Positions 26,803-35,677 of a DNA stretch of 64,000 nt are shown piece by piece. Source of the DNA: GCA-003244245 sp049673305. GTDB lineage: Bacteria > Actinomycetota > Actinomycetes > Mycobacteriales > Pseudonocardiaceae. The DNA is taken from the NCBI GenBank assembly GCA_049673305.1, contig JBATXM010000196.1, forward strand, positions 1 to 64,000, given 5' to 3'. Both the position numbers and the translations under genes were made by a program. Position 1 is the stretch's first letter, and every line of letters begins with the position of its first letter. The notes below the pieces were generated by a model, which saw only the letters and a program-made list of their open reading frames with translations, ran no database searches and had not been told where the DNA came from.

Positions 26803-27612
26803 TTACGAGGGTGGCTGCACGCTGCGACGTGTCCGGAGACGGTTGTTGCGGCGCAGGATGAACGGTAGCCTCATCGACTCCCATTTATCGGCCAGGCCCA
26901 TTTTGCTCACCCCCGTCAAGCGCTCCTCGAAATGGATGGGAACCTCGACGGCCAAGTATCCGAGGTTTGCGCACCGGTAGTTCATCTCGACCTGGAAACT
27001 GTATCCGTTGCTGCGTAAGCTGTCCAGATCGATCTGGGTGAGCACATCCGCCCGCCATACCTTGAACCCAGCCGTGGCATCCCTGATGCGCATTGTGAGG
27101 ATAGCGTTTACGTAGACGTTCGCGAATGCCGACAGGAATCGCCGATTGCGCCCCCAATCGCTACTCAGGCTTCCCCCGTTGACGTAGCGACTACCGATGA
27201 CGACTCCAGCGTCCAGTGCCAGCAGGGTCCCCAGCATACCGGGGATCGCCTCGGGAGGATGCGACAGGTCAGCATCCATTTGAGCGACGTAATCGAAACC
27301 CCGCTCCAACGCGGCACTCATGCCTGCGGCGTGTGCCCGCCCGATGCCAGCCTTGCCCGGCCGGTGCAGGACGACCATGCGATCATGGCCATGCTGGTTC
27401 TCGGCCGCCGCGAGATCATCAGCGATGGCGCCGGTGCCGTCCGGCGAATTGTCGTCGGCCACGATGACGGTCAGCCTGGGCAGGGGTAGGGCAAACAGAT
27501 GTTTCACCAGAACCGGGAGGGTATCCGCTTCATTGTAGGTTGGGATCACCACGGCAAGCTTGCTGCGGCTCCACTCCGGCGGAAGCTCGGCGACGCGGGA
27601 CCTGGGGCTCAC
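26803..27612 (-). CDS. Polyprenol-phosphate mannosyltransferase (DPM1-like, GT2)
   Basis: A 269-residue GT2 glycosyltransferase. The N-terminus is LAVVIPTYNEADTLPVLVKHL, then VIVADDNSPDGTGAIAD with the nucleotide-binding Asp residues. The catalytic DxD region is YVAQMDADLSHPPEAIP, and DATAGFKVWRADVL follows, with GYSFQVEMNYR and VPIHFEERLTGVSKM. This order is that of soluble dolichol/polyprenol-phosphate mannose synthases, which use GDP-mannose to supply lipid-linked mannose for cell-envelope glycans and glycoproteins. No C-terminal membrane domain is present, so it would act at the cytoplasmic membrane face. Confidence 0.9.
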   Translation of the reverse strand: MSPRSRVAELPPEWSRSKLAVVIPTYNEADTLPVLVKHLFALPLPRLTVIVADDNSPDGTGAIADDLAAAENQHGHDRMVVLHRPGKAGIGRAHAAGMSAALERGFDYVAQMDADLSHPPEAIPGMLGTLLALDAGVVIGSRYVNGGSLSSDWGRNRRFLSAFANVYVNAILTMRIRDATAGFKVWRADVLTQIDLDSLRSNGYSFQVEMNYRCANLGYLAVEVPIHFEERLTGVSKMGLADKWESMRLPFILRRNNRLRTRRSVQPPS

Positions 27613-27875
27613 TTCACTACACCAATCTCAGTTGGGGTGTCACGGTAACAGTCGCGGGGCACCGCGATCGCGCCTGAATCCTAGCCCGCAACGATGTCGT
27701 CGCCCGGCGGCTCAGTGACGCACGGCCCAGTAACACTCGGCCTAGTGACACCCTGGTGTCGAGGACCCGGTCAGGTCACGCTCGTCCGTCTGCGGTGCGG
27801 TCACCGCCAGCTTGGTTCCGGTCACTCTCGGCCGAATGCCGACCACAGTGGGTGGCCGAGAAGGGCCATGGCACC

Positions 27876-28403
27876 ATGTCGCAGGTGAGCAGCACGCAGC
27901 CCCGCAACGGCCGGCACGCCAAACTGGAACCACCGCCTGCGGTGCCTTCTGTCCCGCTGTCACCCGAAGAACTCCCCCGACTCACGGACACCTCCCTGGG
28001 CGAACTGGTCCGGGAAGCCGCCACGCACTTCTCTACTCTGTTCCGTTCGGAGGTGGAACTGGCCAAGGCGGAGGTGACCGCCGAGGTCCGTAAGGGCGTC
28101 AAGGGCAGCATCTTCTTCCTCCTCGCGCTGGCGATCGTGCTCTTCAGCCTGTTCTTCCTGTTCATCACGGTGGCCGAGGTCCTGGCCATCTGGCTGCCGC
28201 AGTGGGCCGGGTTCGCCATCGTGTTCGGGCTGATGCTGGTCGCTGCCGCAGGGTGTGCTCTGCTGGGTTGGCGCCGGATGCGCAGCATCCGCAAACCGGA
28301 ACGCACGATCAGCACCGTCCGTGACACCGGAGCAGTGTTGACCCGGCGACGCACTGGCCACCCCGTCACTGGCCACTCCGTCACCGGCCAACCCAGGGAG
28401 TGA
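27876..28403 (+). CDS. Phage-holin-family-like (Rv3669-type) membrane protein
   Basis: A 175-residue protein starting at ATG 27876. After a polar N-terminus and an amphipathic helix (SLGELVREAATHFSTLFRSEVELAKAEV, core RSEVELAKAEV), two membrane helices follow (SIFFLLALAIVLFSLFFLFITVAEVLAI and GFAIVFGLMLVAAAGCALLGW). The pattern is that of DUF1469/phage_holin_3_6 proteins. The C-terminus has a short repeated GHPVTGHSVTGQP coded by direct DNA repeats near 28355-28395. It overlaps the next gene by 4 bp, the same pairing as Rv3669-Rv3670. Confidence 0.75.
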   Translation: MSQVSSTQPRNGRHAKLEPPPAVPSVPLSPEELPRLTDTSLGELVREAATHFSTLFRSEVELAKAEVTAEVRKGVKGSIFFLLALAIVLFSLFFLFITVAEVLAIWLPQWAGFAIVFGLMLVAAAGCALLGWRRMRSIRKPERTISTVRDTGAVLTRRRTGHPVTGHSVTGQPRE

Positions 28404-29326
28404 GCCGCCCGCCGGATCCCAGCTCGGTCCGGATTCCTGGGCCGTGGACTCATCGTGACGTATCGGCCAATGGGATCCGGCTGCATGTGGCGGAGCTCGG
28501 GACGGGCCCGCTGGTGCTTCTGCTGCATGGCTTCCCTGAGTTCTGGTGGTCTTGGCGTCACCAGCTCCCAGCGCTCGCCGCTGCGGGTCACCGTGCCGTC
28601 GCGGTGGACCTGCGCGGCTACGGTGACTCCGACAAGCCCCCCCGAGGATATGACCTGTGGACGCTCTCTGGTGATGTGGCGGGCCTGATCCGGGCACTCG
28701 GGGAACGCCACGCCGACCTGGTCGGGCACGACTGGGGCGGGATTCTCAGCTGGTGCACGGCCGCGCTGCACCCCAGGGTGGTGCGGTCGGTGGCGGTGCT
28801 GGCCGCCGCGCATCCCCGCGTGATGGGCCAAGCGCTGCTGCGCGACCCGGCGCAGCGCTCGGCGGCCCGATACCTGGCCAGCTTTCAAGCCCCCTGGTGG
28901 CCCGAGCGCGGCCTTACCCACGACGGCGCTGCGCTGGTGGAGAGGATCTTGCGCGCCGGGGCAGGCGCACAGTGGTGCGCGTCGAGCGAATTCAGCGAAG
29001 TGGCCCGGCGTTACCGGGAGGCCATGTTGATCCCCGCCGCGGTGCACTGCGCGCTGGAGTACTACCGGTGGGTCGGTCGCTCGCAGTTCCGCTTCGATGG
29101 GCGCCGGCTGTCCCACGCGGTGGACCGGACGGTCGGGGTGCCGGTACTCCAGCTGCACGGTGCCGATGACCCGTACGTGCTGGAGCGAACCGCGCGCCGC
29201 TGCGCCCGCTGGGCCGGTGGGAGCTACCGCTACGAGGTGCTGCCCGGCGTCGGGCACTTCGTGCAACAAGAGGCCCCGGAACGCACCACGGCCCTGCTCA
29301 CCGAGTTCCTGGACACCTCGTGTTGA
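28400..29326 (+). CDS. Alpha/beta hydrolase, epoxide-hydrolase-like (EphE-type)
   Basis: A 308-residue hydrolase starting at GTG 28400 (GTGA overlap with the membrane protein). The oxyanion region is LLLHGFPEFWWSWRHQLPAL, core HGFPEFWWSW. The nucleophile is the Asp of VGHDWGG, as in epoxide hydrolases rather than Ser esterases. The acid and His are in LHGADDPYVLER and LPGVGHFVQQEAPE. The coupling to a two-helix membrane protein matches ephE of mycobacteria. The natural epoxide is unknown. Confidence 0.85.
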   Translation: MSRPPDPSSVRIPGPWTHRDVSANGIRLHVAELGTGPLVLLLHGFPEFWWSWRHQLPALAAAGHRAVAVDLRGYGDSDKPPRGYDLWTLSGDVAGLIRALGERHADLVGHDWGGILSWCTAALHPRVVRSVAVLAAAHPRVMGQALLRDPAQRSAARYLASFQAPWWPERGLTHDGAALVERILRAGAGAQWCASSEFSEVARRYREAMLIPAAVHCALEYYRWVGRSQFRFDGRRLSHAVDRTVGVPVLQLHGADDPYVLERTARRCARWAGGSYRYEVLPGVGHFVQQEAPERTTALLTEFLDTSC

Positions 29327-29422
29327 TGATCATTAGCTGGCTACCGGGTTGAGCTGGGGGATGCTCTCGTCAGCGCGGTAGTCCCGCGCCTCGGTGTCGT
29401 CGGTGCCGTTGACGACCCCCAT

Positions 29423-30964
29423 CTAGCGTGCCACGACGGTGACCAGCACCGCGACCACGAGATTGCCGAGGAGCGCGATGAATCCCACGTAGACCTGGGT
29501 CAGTGAGCCCGGGAAGGGATGCCACCCGAGGATTGACAGGCGGCTTAGCTCGAGCCCCGTGCCGCCGAAGTGCCCCGCGCCGGTGGTGGGGTTGGGGATG
29601 CTGTCAAGCATCAACAGGCCCCACGCCAACCCGACTGCCCAACCTGCGGCCAGGCCCCAGATGTGAAGCCAGCGGGTGTAGAGCGCGATCGCCACCATGG
29701 GCAACGTCTGCAGAATGATCACACCACCGATCTGCTGCAGGGTGATGGAGTATTGCGGGTCGAGCAACACGATCAGGGTCACCGCGCCGAACTTGACTAC
29801 CAGCGAGGCAATCTTGGCCTGTTTGGCTTGCTGCTCGGGAGTGGCGTCGCGATGCAGGTATGCCTTGTAGATGTTGCGGGTCCACAGGTTCGCCGCCGCG
29901 ATCGACATGATTGCGGTCGGAACCAGCGCGCTGATCCCGATGGCCGCCAACGCGATTCCGGCGAACCAGTGGGGGAATTGCCCTTCGAAGAGCATCGGGA
30001 TCACGGTGTTGGAGTCCGGCCGGCCGGTGGCCGCATTGACGATTGGCTGCGTGTGCGCCGCGATCGCTGCGTAGCCCAGCAACGCGAACAAGCCCAGCAC
30101 CAGCGCATTGATGGGCAGCACCGCCAGGTTGCGTTTGAGTGCGTTTCCGCTGCGGGAGGCCAGTGCACCGGTCATCACATGCGGATAGAGGAACAGCGCC
30201 AGCCCCGATCCCAGCGCCAGCGTAACGTACTGTAGCTGGTTGCGCTTGTCCAGCAGGATGCCGGCCCGAGGCGACGGTGTGGTAATGAACTTCGCGTTCG
30301 CGGCGTCGAAGATGGCACCCCACCCACCAAGCTTCACCGACAGGATGATCACAGCGACGATGATCACCAGGTAGATCAGAAATCCTTTTCCGAAGGCAAT
30401 GAGCGCTGGGGCCCGCAGGCCGGACCGATAGGTGTAGACCGCGAGGATCACAAACGCGATGAACAGCGGGGCGTGCCCGGCCAACCCGGCCCAGTTGAGG
30501 CCCATGGTGCGCAGTACTGCCTCCAGTCCGAGTAGTTGCAGGGCGATGTAGAGCATCATCGAGACGATTCCGGTGACCGCCACCAGCAGAGTCAGGGTGG
30601 ACGAGCCGTAGCGGCCTTGCACGAAGTCCGCCGGGGTCACATACCTGTGGACCCGCGACACTGACCAGAACCGGATCATCGGCAGGTACGCCAACGGGTA
30701 GACGAACATGGTGAAGGGCAGCCCGTAGAATCCTATCGGTCCGGCACCGAACATCAGTGCGGGCTCCGCGACAAAGGTGTAGGCGGTGAAGATGTCGCCA
30801 CTGAGGAGAAACCAGGTGACCCACGAGCCGAACTTGCGACCGCCCAGCCCCCACTCATTGAGCTGATTGAGGCCGCGACCGCTCTTCCATCGGGCGGCGT
30901 AGAAGCCGAGCCCAGTGGCGACGGCGAACAGCAGCGTGAAGACGGCCAGCTCGGTCCAGCGCAC
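29423..30964 (-). CDS. Sodium:solute symporter (SSS family), carboxylate-transporter-like
   Basis: A 513-residue polytopic transporter with about thirteen hydrophobic helices. Typical SSS segments are FGSWVTWFLLSGDIFTAYTFVAEPAL (core LLSGDIFTAYTF), RYVTPADFVQGRYGSSTL, and GISALVPTAIMSIAAANLWTRNIYKAYL (core IMSIAAANLWTRNIYK). This last signature is found in MctP-like monocarboxylate symporters. It lies 2 bp downstream of a DUF3311 gene, the usual small partner of this family. An acetate or other monocarboxylate substrate is plausible given acs nearby, but this is inference. Confidence 0.88.
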   Translation of the reverse strand: MRWTELAVFTLLFAVATGLGFYAARWKSGRGLNQLNEWGLGGRKFGSWVTWFLLSGDIFTAYTFVAEPALMFGAGPIGFYGLPFTMFVYPLAYLPMIRFWSVSRVHRYVTPADFVQGRYGSSTLTLLVAVTGIVSMMLYIALQLLGLEAVLRTMGLNWAGLAGHAPLFIAFVILAVYTYRSGLRAPALIAFGKGFLIYLVIIVAVIILSVKLGGWGAIFDAANAKFITTPSPRAGILLDKRNQLQYVTLALGSGLALFLYPHVMTGALASRSGNALKRNLAVLPINALVLGLFALLGYAAIAAHTQPIVNAATGRPDSNTVIPMLFEGQFPHWFAGIALAAIGISALVPTAIMSIAAANLWTRNIYKAYLHRDATPEQQAKQAKIASLVVKFGAVTLIVLLDPQYSITLQQIGGVIILQTLPMVAIALYTRWLHIWGLAAGWAVGLAWGLLMLDSIPNPTTGAGHFGGTGLELSRLSILGWHPFPGSLTQVYVGFIALLGNLVVAVLVTVVAR

Positions 30965-30966
30965 GG

Positions 30967-31182
30967 TTATCGCCGATCATCCGTTTTCAGGTACACCACC
31001 AGTACGCAGATCACGCCGAGTGGGATGAAGAGGAACTGGCACCAGTAGAAGAACGGGAAACCGAACAAACGCGGCTTGTCGCTGTTGTACAGTGGCGTGG
31101 CCAGCGCGAGCAGCGGCACCAGGAGCAACAGGTTCCAGCTATTCCAACGTGGCGCTGGGTGGTGACGTGAATCGGTTGGCAT
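30967..31182 (-). CDS. DUF3311 small membrane protein, symporter partner
   Basis: A 71-residue protein with two membrane helices (WNLLLLVPLLALATPLYN and FFYWCQFLFIPLGVICVLVVYL) and the DUF3311 pattern with PRLFGFPFFYWCQF. ATG 31182 has GGAG 8 bases upstream and was preferred over ATG codons further up. DUF3311 genes regularly precede SSS symporters, and the two genes here are 2 bp apart. Its exact role in transport is not known. Confidence 0.82.
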   Translation of the reverse strand: MPTDSRHHPAPRWNSWNLLLLVPLLALATPLYNSDKPRLFGFPFFYWCQFLFIPLGVICVLVVYLKTDDRR

Positions 31183-31222
31183 CTTTGCGACTCCATACAT
31201 CATGTCAGACCCCACACACCTA

Positions 31223-31564
31223 TCAGAAGAGTCCAACGAACCGTTCAAGATCCTGCGCGGGCAGCTCAGCAAGCTTCGCCCGGGCCCGACGTGCGGCACG
31301 AACGTGAGCTCGCCGACGGCGTGCCGTCGATATGCGGTGTCCAAGGCCCTCGAACAGCGCGACCTCCAGCTGCTCGGCGACCCACAAGGGTCGCTGGATG
31401 CGGGGCACGGCGTACAGCTCAGCGATCAGCTCGGCTCGACGCGGGTCACCTGGGGGGTAGCCGAGCACGATCAGGCGCAGGCAGAACCCCGGGGCGAGCC
31501 CGAACACGACGACAACCAACAGCAGGCTCGGCCAGGACGTGACAACTTGCATCAGCTCGGTCAT
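31223..31564 (-). CDS. Small membrane protein coupled to PadR
   Basis: A 113-residue protein with one N-terminal membrane helix (WPSLLLVVVVFGLAPGFCLRLIVLGY) followed by a cytoplasmic basic helix (ISTARRRRAHVRAARRARAKLAEL, core RRRRAHVRAARRARAK). Its ATG overlaps the stop of the PadR gene (TGATGA-type junction), so it is probably co-translated with it. Genes of this size downstream of PadR are common in actinobacteria. No family name was recognised. Confidence 0.7.
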   Translation of the reverse strand: MTELMQVVTSWPSLLLVVVVFGLAPGFCLRLIVLGYPPGDPRRAELIAELYAVPRIQRPLWVAEQLEVALFEGLGHRISTARRRRAHVRAARRARAKLAELPAQDLERFVGLF

Positions 31565-31911
31565 CAGGTCAACCCTCCCGCCAGGCGGGCAAACACTGGG
31601 TCGCGGCGGGCCGCTGCGAAAACTGCGGCGAACCGCTTGTCGTGGCACGCATCCTGGACAACCGTGCCGAGCGCCAGCCTGCCTTTGGTGGTCAGCTCGT
31701 AGTACCGCCGGGGCGGCCGCTTGTCGCGGATGGTGGTCGGGTCCTCCCAGCCATCCTCGACCCAGCCCTCGTCGAGCATTCGGGTCAACATCGGGTAGAG
31801 CACGCCGGACCGGACGCCGGTCTGCTTGGACAGCTCGTAACCCCAGTGGCGACCCGTCGGGTCGTTCACCAGGGCCATCGCCACTTGAACCAGAGCGTAC
31901 GTCGTGCGCAT
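31564..31911 (-). CDS. PadR-family transcriptional regulator
   Basis: A 115-residue regulator with a winged helix: WGYELSKQTGVRSGVLYPMLTRMLDEGWVEDGWED, core SGVLYPMLTRMLDEGW, then RPPRRYYELTTKGRLAL. This is the PadR signature (GYEL, Y-PxL, YYxLTxxG). It starts at ATG 31911. It controls, by family precedent, a nearby operon: the small membrane gene it overlaps is the first candidate. An AT-richer stretch lies upstream (around 31915-31945). Confidence 0.88.
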   Translation of the reverse strand: MRTTYALVQVAMALVNDPTGRHWGYELSKQTGVRSGVLYPMLTRMLDEGWVEDGWEDPTTIRDKRPPRRYYELTTKGRLALGTVVQDACHDKRFAAVFAAARRDPVFARLAGGLT

Positions 31912-32118
31912 GTGACCTACCCTACATAGGTATTCTAAGATGCACCAACCCCGTGCGCTGTTGGCGGGAAAGCACCAGCTGCCCCCCGGAGCTGCCCAGC
32001 GCGTGGTCGGCGCTGTCCGTGAACTCGACGTCAGCGGTGACGTCCTGTGTTGTGGGACACGCCTGGAGCTGGGTAAGCCGCGCTAACGTGGGTTCACCAG
32101 CGTGGGGAAGGAGCGACG

Positions 32119-33696
32119 ATGGACGCCCTGGCCAGCGCTGTGAACAACCTGGCCAGCGCTGCCGCGGGCAACGTGGCGGCGCACGCGGCGCTGGTGACCG
32201 AGCTGCGCGAGCGGCTGGCGCAAGCCCGGCTGGGGGGATCGCCCCGGGCTCGGCAACGCCATGTCGAGCGCGGCAAGCTCTTGCCGCGCGATCGGGTGGA
32301 CTCGCTGGTGGACCCGTCGAGCCCGTTTCTGGAGCTGTCCCCGCTCGCGGCCACCGGCATGTACGGTGACGAGGCGCCGGGCGCCGGGATCATCACCGGA
32401 ATCGGGCGGGTGGCCGGGCGGGAGTGCGTGATCGTTGCCAATGATGCCACCGTCAAGGGCGGCACCTACTACCCGATGACGGTCAAGAAGCATCTGCGCG
32501 CTCAAGAGGTGGCGCTGGACAACCATCTGCCGTGCCTCTACCTCGTCGACTCCGGCGGGGCCTACCTGCCCGAACAGGATCAGGTGTTCCCCGACCGGGA
32601 GCACTTCGGCCGGATCTTCTACAACCAGGCGACGATGTCCGCGCGGGGCATCCCGCAGATCGCGGCGGTGCTCGGGTCCTGCACCGCAGGTGGGGCCTAT
32701 CTGCCAGCGATGAGCGACGAGGCGGTGATTGTCCGCAATCAGGGCACGATCTTCCTCGGTGGCCCGCCGCTGGTACAGGCCGCGACCGGTGAGGTGGTGA
32801 GTGCTGAGGAGCTCGGTGGGGCCGCCCTGCACTCCCGCGTCTCCGGGGTCACCGACCACCTTGCCGACGACGACGCCCACGCGCTGCGGATTGTCCGCGC
32901 CATCGTCAGCACCCTCGGGCCGCGCCCGCCCCGGCCATGGGAGGTGATCGCCACCGAGGAACCCACCGTCGCGGGGATCTGCGATGTGGTGCCCGTTGAT
33001 TCCCGAACCAGTTACGACGTCCGCGAGGTGATCACCCGGATCGTCGACGGCTCCCACTTCCACGAGTTCAAGGCCGAGTACGGAACCACGCTGGTCACCG
33101 GTTTCGCTCGGCTGCATGGGCACCCGGTGGGTCTGGTGGCCAACAACGGGATCCTGTTCAGCGAGTCGGCGCTCAAGGGTGCGCATTTCATTGAGCTGTG
33201 TGACCAGCGGGGCATTCCGCTGGTGTTCCTGCAGAACATCTCCGGTTTCATGGTGGGCCGGGAGTATGAGGCCGGCGGGATCGCCAAGAACGGTGCTAAA
33301 ATGGTCACCGCGGTCGCGACCACCCGGGTGCCCAAGTTGACCGTTATCATCGGCGGCTCATTCGGCGCGGGGAATTACTCGATGTGCGGCCGGGCCTACT
33401 CACCGCGGTTTCTGTTCATGTGGCCCAATGCGCGGATCGCGGTGATGGGCGGGGAGCAGGCCGCCCTGGTGCTCGCCACCGTCCGTCGCCCGGGCGACCC
33501 TGAATCCGAGGTGGCCTTCAAGGACCGCATACATACCCAGTACGAGCATCAAAGTCACCCCTACTACTCGACGGCCCGGTTGTGGGACGACGGGGTGATC
33601 GACCCGGCGGACACCCGGATGGTGCTCGGGCTGGCGCTGTCGGCCTGCGCCCACGCGCCGCTGCCGCCGAGCCGCTTCGGCCTCTTCCGGATGTGA
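32119..33696 (+). CDS. Acyl-CoA carboxylase beta subunit (methylcrotonyl-CoA carboxylase type)
   Basis: A 525-residue carboxyltransferase. The N-terminal domain has RQRHVERGKLLPRDRVDSLVDP (core GKLLPRDRVD) and the oxyanion loops LGSCTAGGAYLPAMSDEAVIV and SGGAYLPEQDQVFPD, core GGAYLPEQ. The C-terminal domain has GFMVGREYEAGGIAKNGAKMV, core GREYEAGGIAKNGAK, and SFGAGNYSMCGRAY. These are the features of 3-methylcrotonyl-CoA carboxylase beta (AccD1/LiuB) rather than AccD of fatty acid synthesis. It lies 6 bp before the alpha subunit. Role: leucine breakdown, carboxylating 3-methylcrotonyl-CoA. Confidence 0.9.
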   Translation: MDALASAVNNLASAAAGNVAAHAALVTELRERLAQARLGGSPRARQRHVERGKLLPRDRVDSLVDPSSPFLELSPLAATGMYGDEAPGAGIITGIGRVAGRECVIVANDATVKGGTYYPMTVKKHLRAQEVALDNHLPCLYLVDSGGAYLPEQDQVFPDREHFGRIFYNQATMSARGIPQIAAVLGSCTAGGAYLPAMSDEAVIVRNQGTIFLGGPPLVQAATGEVVSAEELGGAALHSRVSGVTDHLADDDAHALRIVRAIVSTLGPRPPRPWEVIATEEPTVAGICDVVPVDSRTSYDVREVITRIVDGSHFHEFKAEYGTTLVTGFARLHGHPVGLVANNGILFSESALKGAHFIELCDQRGIPLVFLQNISGFMVGREYEAGGIAKNGAKMVTAVATTRVPKLTVIIGGSFGAGNYSMCGRAYSPRFLFMWPNARIAVMGGEQAALVLATVRRPGDPESEVAFKDRIHTQYEHQSHPYYSTARLWDDGVIDPADTRMVLGLALSACAHAPLPPSRFGLFRM

Positions 33697-33702
33697 GTCG
33701 CG

Positions 33703-35667
33703 ATGTTCGACACCGTTCTGGTGGCCAACCGCGGTGAGATCGCGGTGCGGGTGATCCGCACGTTGCGCGCGATGGGCGTGCGCTCCGTGGCCGTGTACAG
33801 CGACGCCGACACCACCGCTGCGCACGTCCGGGACGCCGACGTCGCCGTCCGGCTCGGCCCCGCGCCGGCGGCGGCGAGCTACCTGTCCATCCAGCGGATC
33901 CTGGACGCCGCCGCGCGCACCGGCGCGCAGGCCGTGCACCCGGGCTACGGGTTCCTCTCGGAGAACGCCGCCTTCGCCCGGGCCTGCTCCAGCGCTGGCC
34001 TGATCTTCGTCGGCCCACCCGCTGACGCGATGGAGGTGATGGGGGACAAGATCCGGGCCAAGGCGACGGTGGCGGCCGCGGGTATTCCGGTGCTGCCTGG
34101 CAGCGACGGAAGTGATGAGGCGTTGGTCGCCGGGGCTCACGCACTCGGGTACCCGGTGCTGCTCAAGCCCTCCGCCGGTGGTGGGGGCAAGGGCATGCGG
34201 GTGGTGCACCGCGCGCGGGACCTGCCCGAGGCCATCGCTGGCGCCCGCCGGGAGGCTCGGGGCACCTTCGGTGACGACACGCTGCTTGTCGAACGGCTGA
34301 TCGCCACCCCTCGGCACATCGAGATCCAAGTCCTGGCTGATGCGCATGGTGCTGCGGTGCACCTCGGCGAGCGGGAATGCAGCCTGCAGCGGCGGCATCA
34401 GAAGATTATCGAAGAGGCGCCATCGGTGCTGCTGGACGCCGCGACCCGAGCCCGGATGGGTGGGTGCGCGGTGGCCGTCACGCGGGCCGTGGGGTACACC
34501 GGCGCGGGAACGGTCGAGTTTCTCGTGCCGGCGCGCACACCCGACCAGTTCTTCTTCTTGGAGATGAATACCCGGCTGCAGGTCGAGCACCCGGTCACCG
34601 AGCTGGTCACCGGGCTGGACCTGGTGCAGTGGCAGCTGCGGATCGCCGCTGGGGAACCGCTGCAGCTCAGCCAGGGTGACGTGTGCATCGAGGGCCACGC
34701 CGTCGAGGCGCGAATCTACGCCGAGGACCCCGCGAATGGCTTCCTGCCCACGGCAGGGCGGGTCTTGCGGGTGCGCGAGCCCACCGGGCCGGGCATTCGG
34801 GTGGACTCCGGGCTGGCGCCGGGCGACACCGTGGGCAGCGACTACGACCCGCTGCTGGCCAAGGTCATCGCGCACGGCGGCGACCGGGACACCGCGCTGC
34901 GCCGGTTGGATGCCGCGCTGGCCCAGACCAGCATCCTGGGTCTGGGCACCAACGTGGCGTTCCTGCGCGCGCTGCTCGCTGATGCTGGCGTGCGGGATGG
35001 AAACCTGGAGACCGGGTTAGTGGCGCGTCTCGTCTCGCGGTCGGGCTGCCCGGCAGTGCCGGACGACGTGCTCGCCGCGGCGGGATTGCGCGCTCTGCTG
35101 GCGTTGGAACCCACCGGGCCGGTCGTGGATCCGTTCGCTCTGCCCGGCGGCTGGCGGGTCAGCGAGCCCGCCTGGACCCGCTGGCGAGTGCAGCCAGCCG
35201 GGCGTGACCCGATCGAGGTCCGAACCCGGGGCCGGGCCGCCGCCGCTGAGCTCGTCGTGGGTGAGGGTGCCCAGCTCTGCGGGTCTGCCTGGTGGGATGG
35301 TGCGGATCTGGTCGTCACCCTTGATCGGATCACCCGTCGCTACACCTGCGCTGTTGCGGGCGCTGCGGTGTGGCTGGGCCGCGACGGGCACAGCTGGGAG
35401 TTGCGCGAGCAGCAGTTCCTCGACGCCGCGCGGCGCACCGAACAGCGCGTCGGCGGAGCGGTGCGCGCTCCGCTGCCCGGTACCGTCACCGTTGTCGACG
35501 TCGCCGAGGGCCAGCAGGTCACCGCAGGTGCCCGGCTGCTCGCGCTCGAGGCGATGAAGATGGAGCATGCGCTCACCGCGCCAGTGAACGGGGTGGTTCG
35601 GGAGCTGCGCGCCCGCCCTGGTGACGCTGTCGAGCGCGACGCCGTGCTGCTGGTCATCGACCCGTAG
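33703..35667 (+). CDS. Acyl-CoA carboxylase alpha subunit: biotin carboxylase plus biotin carrier
   Basis: A 654-residue fusion. The biotin carboxylase part begins TVLVANRGEIAVRVIRTLRAMG. The ATP-grasp glycine loop is KPSAGGGGKGMRVV, with RHIEIQVLADAHG and EMNTRLQVEHPVTE further on. A linker leads to a C-terminal biotinyl domain with the biotin site EAMKMEHAL near residue 620. It is the partner of the preceding beta subunit. The order beta, alpha, acyl-CoA dehydrogenase is the actinobacterial leucine-degradation operon. Confidence 0.93.
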   Translation: MFDTVLVANRGEIAVRVIRTLRAMGVRSVAVYSDADTTAAHVRDADVAVRLGPAPAAASYLSIQRILDAAARTGAQAVHPGYGFLSENAAFARACSSAGLIFVGPPADAMEVMGDKIRAKATVAAAGIPVLPGSDGSDEALVAGAHALGYPVLLKPSAGGGGKGMRVVHRARDLPEAIAGARREARGTFGDDTLLVERLIATPRHIEIQVLADAHGAAVHLGERECSLQRRHQKIIEEAPSVLLDAATRARMGGCAVAVTRAVGYTGAGTVEFLVPARTPDQFFFLEMNTRLQVEHPVTELVTGLDLVQWQLRIAAGEPLQLSQGDVCIEGHAVEARIYAEDPANGFLPTAGRVLRVREPTGPGIRVDSGLAPGDTVGSDYDPLLAKVIAHGGDRDTALRRLDAALAQTSILGLGTNVAFLRALLADAGVRDGNLETGLVARLVSRSGCPAVPDDVLAAAGLRALLALEPTGPVVDPFALPGGWRVSEPAWTRWRVQPAGRDPIEVRTRGRAAAAELVVGEGAQLCGSAWWDGADLVVTLDRITRRYTCAVAGAAVWLGRDGHSWELREQQFLDAARRTEQRVGGAVRAPLPGTVTVVDVAEGQQVTAGARLLALEAMKMEHALTAPVNGVVRELRARPGDAVERDAVLLVIDP

Positions 35668-35677
35668 AGAGGCTGCC

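Noticed and set aside
27876..28403. Prophage holin
   Set aside because: The phage-holin-type fold is common in chromosomal actinobacterial proteins, it is coupled to the ephE-like gene, and no phage genes are around.
33400..34875. Large minus-strand open frame over the carboxylase genes
   Set aside because: It is antisense to strongly conserved carboxylase sequence and has a composition typical of high-GC shadows.
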